Both the position numbers and the translations under genes were made by a program. Positions 61,234 through 64,000 of a stretch of 64,000 nt of DNA are shown one piece after another. The stretch covers positions 310,001 through 374,000 of the forward strand of contig NZ_LMXH01000003.1 in assembly GCF_001541095.1 (NCBI RefSeq). The letters are read 5' to 3'. Below the pieces are notes generated by a model that did not search any database, was not told the origin of the DNA, and was given only the letters and a program-made list of their open reading frames with translations. Source of the DNA: Paenibacillus sp. FJAT-26967. GTDB taxonomy: Bacteria; Bacillota; Bacilli; Paenibacillales; NBRC-103111. How positions within the stretch are numbered: the stretch's first letter is position 1; each line of letters begins with the position of its first letter.

Positions 61234-61288
61234 TTGACAAGCAGGCTTCTAAAAGGTATATTTCTTTGGTGAATGATAATCATTATCA
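61234..61288 (+). promoter_or_regulatory. Promoter with perfect Fur box
   Basis: -35 TTGACA (61234-61239), 17-base spacer, -10 TATATT (61257-61262). The Fur box TGATAATCATTATCA at 61274-61288 matches the 7-1-7 consensus TGATAATNATTATCA fully and overlaps the transcription start, so iron should repress the gene that follows. Confidence 0.88.
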
Positions 61289-61333
61289 TTCGTTGTCATC
61301 TAGAATACATACAAGACAGGAGAGAATAGATCG

Positions 61334-62311
61334 ATGAAATCAGCAGCACGTAAAGTATACGTACTCGGAATGATCGTTCTTGCCATGGTGCTGGTACTGG
61401 CGGCATGCGGCAAGAATACGGATACTTCTAATGGGGGTGCGGCAACCCCTGGAGCGGGAGAAACAGCGTCAACCGTTAAGATTAAGCATGCCATGGGCGA
61501 ATCCGATGTACCGGCCGCTCCCAAGCGCGTCGTTATTTTGACGAATGAAGGGACGGAAGCTCTTCTGGCACTAGGCATTAAGCCGGTTGGTGCGGTTAAA
61601 TCATTTACAGGCAACCCTTGGTATGATCATATTAAAGCAGATATGGAAGGCGTAACAGTCGTCGGGGACGAGCAGCAGCCCAATCTTGAGCTGATTGCCA
61701 GCCTGAAGCCGGATCTTATTATCGGGAATAAAATGCGTCAGGAAAAAGTATATGAGCAGCTTAAAGCAATCGCTCCTACGGTCTTCTCGGAGACGCTGCG
61801 CGGGGAATGGAAGAACAACTTCAGTCTGTATGCGGATGCGCTCGGCAAAAAATCAGACGGCGAGAAAGTAATTGCCGACTTCGACAAACGTATTGAGGAT
61901 TTCAAAGGTAAAGCCGGAGACAAGCTGAAGGAGAAAGTATCGGTTGTCCGCTTTATGGCAGGGAAGACACGTATTTACTTGGAAGATACCTTTACCGGAA
62001 TCATTTTCAAACAGATCGGCATTGCCCGGACTCCGGTGAAAGCGAAGGATACATTCGTGGAGGAAATCACCAAGGAGCGTGTTCCTGAGGTGGATGCGGA
62101 CCGTCTGTTCTACTTTACGTATGAAACCGGTAACGGGGATGGAGTCAAGCAGGAGGAAGCGATCACCCAAGATCCGCTTTGGCAGAACCTTAATGTAGTG
62201 AAGAACGGCAAGACCCAGAAGGTCAACGACGCAATTTGGAATACGGCCGGCGGCGTGAAAGCAGCTAATCTGCTGCTGGACGATCTGTATAAGTTCTACG
62301 AAGTTAAATAA
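61334..62311 (+). CDS. Iron-siderophore ABC transporter binding lipoprotein
   Basis: A 325-residue lipoprotein (VLAACGKNTD) of the FecB/FhuD class: VVILTNEGTEALLALGIKPVG, then NLELIASLKPDLIIGN, then VSVVRFMAGKTRIYLED. It binds a ferric siderophore, with a carboxylate or catecholate type not deducible. No permease or ATPase genes follow, so it must share those of another system. Controlled by the Fur box just upstream. Confidence 0.92.
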   Translation: MKSAARKVYVLGMIVLAMVLVLAACGKNTDTSNGGAATPGAGETASTVKIKHAMGESDVPAAPKRVVILTNEGTEALLALGIKPVGAVKSFTGNPWYDHIKADMEGVTVVGDEQQPNLELIASLKPDLIIGNKMRQEKVYEQLKAIAPTVFSETLRGEWKNNFSLYADALGKKSDGEKVIADFDKRIEDFKGKAGDKLKEKVSVVRFMAGKTRIYLEDTFTGIIFKQIGIARTPVKAKDTFVEEITKERVPEVDADRLFYFTYETGNGDGVKQEEAITQDPLWQNLNVVKNGKTQKVNDAIWNTAGGVKAANLLLDDLYKFYEVK

Positions 62312-62322
62312 GCCGGAGAATC

Positions 62323-62368
62323 AACAACTCCGCTTTCCTGGCAGCAGCCGGGGAAGCGGAGTTGTTTT
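62323..62368 (+). terminator. Terminator
   Basis: AACAACTCCGCTTTCC and GGGAAGCGGAGTTGTT with a short loop, then T. Confidence 0.87.
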
Positions 62369-62575
62369 GCCTCGTTTATCTGCGGCATATGCCGGGATGA
62401 AGCTGGCAGCGGACAGGCTGGCGGGACAGTCTAGCTTAAACCTGCGATAACAGTTAAAAAGAATGATTACAACCAAAAAAATAAATAGTAGACAGTTATA
62501 TTTTGATTTTTTGAAATATAGTTAGAATTATGGTAATATATTCATGTAATTAAATCCCTTATAAGGAGGTTTATT

Positions 62576-62968
62576 ATGAAAAAGAAAATTGTATCACTCG
62601 CCCTGACCGGTATTATGTCTCTTACGATGGCTGCTTCCGCCTTTGCTTATCCGGAGAGCAACAACCGGTTCGTAACGGAATCCGGCCAGCGGACCGGGTC
62701 CATAAACGGTGATCACCAGTATGGGCGGATGACTTTGAAGTTGGATACGATTGTGTGGTACGACAATTACGCTTATGCAAGTCTATATGAGGTCTGCCCG
62801 GGCAAGTCGAGGAATAATTTGGGGACGGTAAATGTAGGTATGTATAACCGCGAGGCTTCGAATAATTTCTATATGAGCGGAGCTTGTACGTATTATGCGG
62901 AGTATACGAAGGTCAGTCCGGAGGGCGCGGCCGTCTTTTCAAATCTGAGGATTCAGAACTTTCCTTAA
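62576..62968 (+). CDS. Small secreted protein
   Basis: A 130-residue protein with a clear signal peptide (KKKIVSLALTGIMSLTMAASAFA). The mature part of about 105 residues is rich in Tyr and Asn. Two Cys (CPGKS and ACTYY) could form a disulfide. No family recognised. Strong TAAGGAGG site before the ATG, and an AT-rich promoter region upstream. Confidence 0.7.
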   Translation: MKKKIVSLALTGIMSLTMAASAFAYPESNNRFVTESGQRTGSINGDHQYGRMTLKLDTIVWYDNYAYASLYEVCPGKSRNNLGTVNVGMYNREASNNFYMSGACTYYAEYTKVSPEGAAVFSNLRIQNFP

Positions 62969-63360
62969 AAAAGCGAAGCAAGGTCTGATAAGAAAGCAGA
63001 ACAGTAAGATAGTTTGATTCTAAACGGCCCCTAAAGACTTACACTTCCGGAAAATGCGGTTGTGTCCAGGGGGATATGTTTGACAGCGGCGCTGATATGA
63101 CTAAATGAGCTGTCTCAAAAGGGTGAAACTGGTGAGGCAATCCTATAATATGTGCAAAAGAACCTTCAAAACCACTATAAAGTGGATCTGAAGGTTCTTT
63201 TTTAACCGAATATCACGTGAAAAGTGGGACTGATTTTCTTGAAATGACTCTTGGGACAGCCCCTTTGTCGTCAGTCTGCTAAATTCTATTTGTGCTCTCG
63301 TTAAGGCAGTCACTATTACCCTCGCGGTAGAGCGCTGAGCTTTGCGGTCCACATGCCGAT
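62969..63360. other. Intergenic stretch with a MITE-like element
   Basis: 392 bases between the small secreted protein and the aldo/keto reductase. The interior is occupied by the inverted-repeat element listed separately; the flanks show nothing else. Confidence 0.6.
63103..63266. mobile_element. MITE-like element with imperfect terminal inverted repeats
   Basis: The ends AAATGAGCTGTCTCAAAAG and, in reverse complement, AAAGGGGCTGTCCCAAGAG match at about 15 of 19 positions. The shared GCTGTCYCAA core is typical of IS ends. The 164-base interior has no transposase. It holds a long hairpin (63156-63203, arms AAAAGAACCTTC and GAAGGTTCTTTT, with an inner CCACT/AGTGG stem). Confidence 0.6.
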
Positions 63361-64000
63361 TTAGCCGGCCTGCTCCTCTGTCCACGCCTGCACGTGGTTG
63401 CTGCTCAAGTAATCCGCCGCTTTGGCGTTGCTTTCCACTTGAGCGGTGTTCTTGCAGCCTGGAATGACGGCGGTAACCGCGTCATGCTTCAGGCACCAGG
63501 CGAGCGCCCATGTCGCCATGTCCATGCCTTCGGGCACCTCATGCGCCTGAATGCGCTGCACTTCCTCCAGCTTGCGCAGCGTAGCCTCGGGATCGTGGCG
63601 GTGCCGCGTATCCGTCTGGGCGAAAGTTGCGCCCGGCTTGTACTTGCCGCTGAGGTAACCGCTTGCCAGCGGGACGCGGGCCAGTACGCCGAGATTCTGC
63701 TCCAGGCAGGAATCGAATACGCCCTGCTCCGGCGCGCGGTCCAGGCGGTTGTAGACGACTTGAATGACTTCAGAGCCGACACTGCTTGAAGCGGCTACCT
63801 GGTGGAGATTGTCATTCTTAGCGATGGATGTGCCGATGTGACGGATCTTGCCCGCTTGCTTCTGCTTATCCAGCGCCGTCCACAATGCATCGCTGTCAAA
63901 GGCGGAGTCCGGGCCTGAATGAAATTGATAGAGGTCGACATAATCCACACGAAGCGCTTTGAGTGAAGCGTCCAGCTGGGTCAGCACGTCTTCAGCGGAG
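63361..64000 (-). CDS. Aldo/keto reductase, partial
   Basis: The C-terminal 213 or so residues of an NADPH-linked aldo/keto reductase; the start lies beyond the right edge. Visible motifs are VDYVDLYQFH, IGTSIAKN, LARVPLASGYLSGKY and AWCLKHDAVTAVIPGCKN. The last binds the cofactor phosphate. The substrate-binding N-terminal half, including the catalytic Tyr and Lys, is outside the window. Confidence 0.88.
   Translation of the reverse strand, partial: SAEDVLTQLDASLKALRVDYVDLYQFHSGPDSAFDSDALWTALDKQKQAGKIRHIGTSIAKNDNLHQVAASSSVGSEVIQVVYNRLDRAPEQGVFDSCLEQNLGVLARVPLASGYLSGKYKPGATFAQTDTRHRHDPEATLRKLEEVQRIQAHEVPEGMDMATWALAWCLKHDAVTAVIPGCKNTAQVESNAKAADYLSSNHVQAWTEEQAG

Noticed and set aside
61116-61337. 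73-codon ORF upstream of the siderophore-binding gene
   Set aside because: It runs through the clear promoter and Fur box, so it is most likely chance.
1-64000. tRNA, rRNA, CRISPR arrays
   Set aside because: I read both strands for cloverleaf ends and regularly spaced repeats and found none that hold up.

Overview
The window looks like chromosomal DNA of a Paenibacillus-type member of the Bacillota. GC content is intermediate, Shine-Dalgarno sites are strong AGGAGG types, and GTG and TTG starts are common. The gene set also fits: OpuA/GbsR, a YesN-like regulator with Lpl/Ytc-type sugar ABC genes, SLH proteins, PxpABC, Amj, YcnI and CopCD. No rRNA, tRNA, CRISPR array or complete transposon was seen. 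The last gene (aldo/keto reductase) runs off the right edge.

Region 1 (122-15262) is the unusual part. A forward gene series at 122-9652 encodes a cupin, a methyltransferase, a membrane-anchored helical (TPR-like) protein, a ketosynthase with an intact active site, a short ketosynthase-like protein that has lost its cysteine, a second intact ketosynthase, a ketoreductase and an acyl carrier protein. It ends with an FG-GAP/ASPIC lipoprotein (UnbV type) and a multi-pass RnfD/NqrB-like membrane protein (UnbU type), then a strong terminator. A second forward series (11283-15262) encodes an AraC-type regulator, a DUF1702/UnbL-type protein, a YqaJ-fold protein whose catalytic Glu is replaced by Leu, a second UnbU-type protein and a Cys-rich peptide. 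Between them, on the minus strand, lie an autocleavable XRE-S24 repressor and a small YqaI-like Zn-ribbon protein. UnbL, UnbV and UnbU are the three proteins of unknown role that accompany the iterative PKS and thioesterase in enediyne warhead cassettes. Here they occur without a PKSE megasynthase, next to dissociated FAS/PKS-II-like enzymes and phage-like control genes. I regard this as the candidate undescribed system.

Region 2 (15423-25896): a glycine-betaine type ABC transporter (opuA-like, minus) with a divergent GbsR-like repressor and palindromic operator candidates, a small helical protein, then a YesN-like membrane AraC regulator divergent from a two-permease plus binding-protein sugar ABC operon.

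Region 3 (26199-35772): an SLH protein and a 1119-residue secreted protein that straddle a sharply AT-rich patch, then a two-component system with an ABC-2 type exporter. A hairpin carries the exporter's ribosome-binding site.

Region 4 (35798-49935): mostly core and accessory metabolism and signalling. It holds a MocR remnant, a GNAT acetyltransferase, a VanY-like peptidase, a 38-residue membrane protein, a large lipoprotein, a sugar isomerase, thyA-dfrA, a Gfo/Idh/MocA dehydrogenase, YcnI, a NarL-type two-component pair, a GGDEF-like regulator, a TVP38/DedA protein and a MazF/PemK-like protein.

Region 5 (50153-64000): pxpB-pxpC-pxpA (5-oxoproline to glutamate), two tiny ORF units, a CD3324-family regulator, a CheY plus HPt-REC-GGDEF-REC signalling pair, a DUF2203 protein, a CopC-CopD fusion, a DUF418 protein, the Amj lipid II flippase, a Fur-box-controlled iron-siderophore binding lipoprotein, a small secreted protein, a MITE-like element and a partial aldo/keto reductase.
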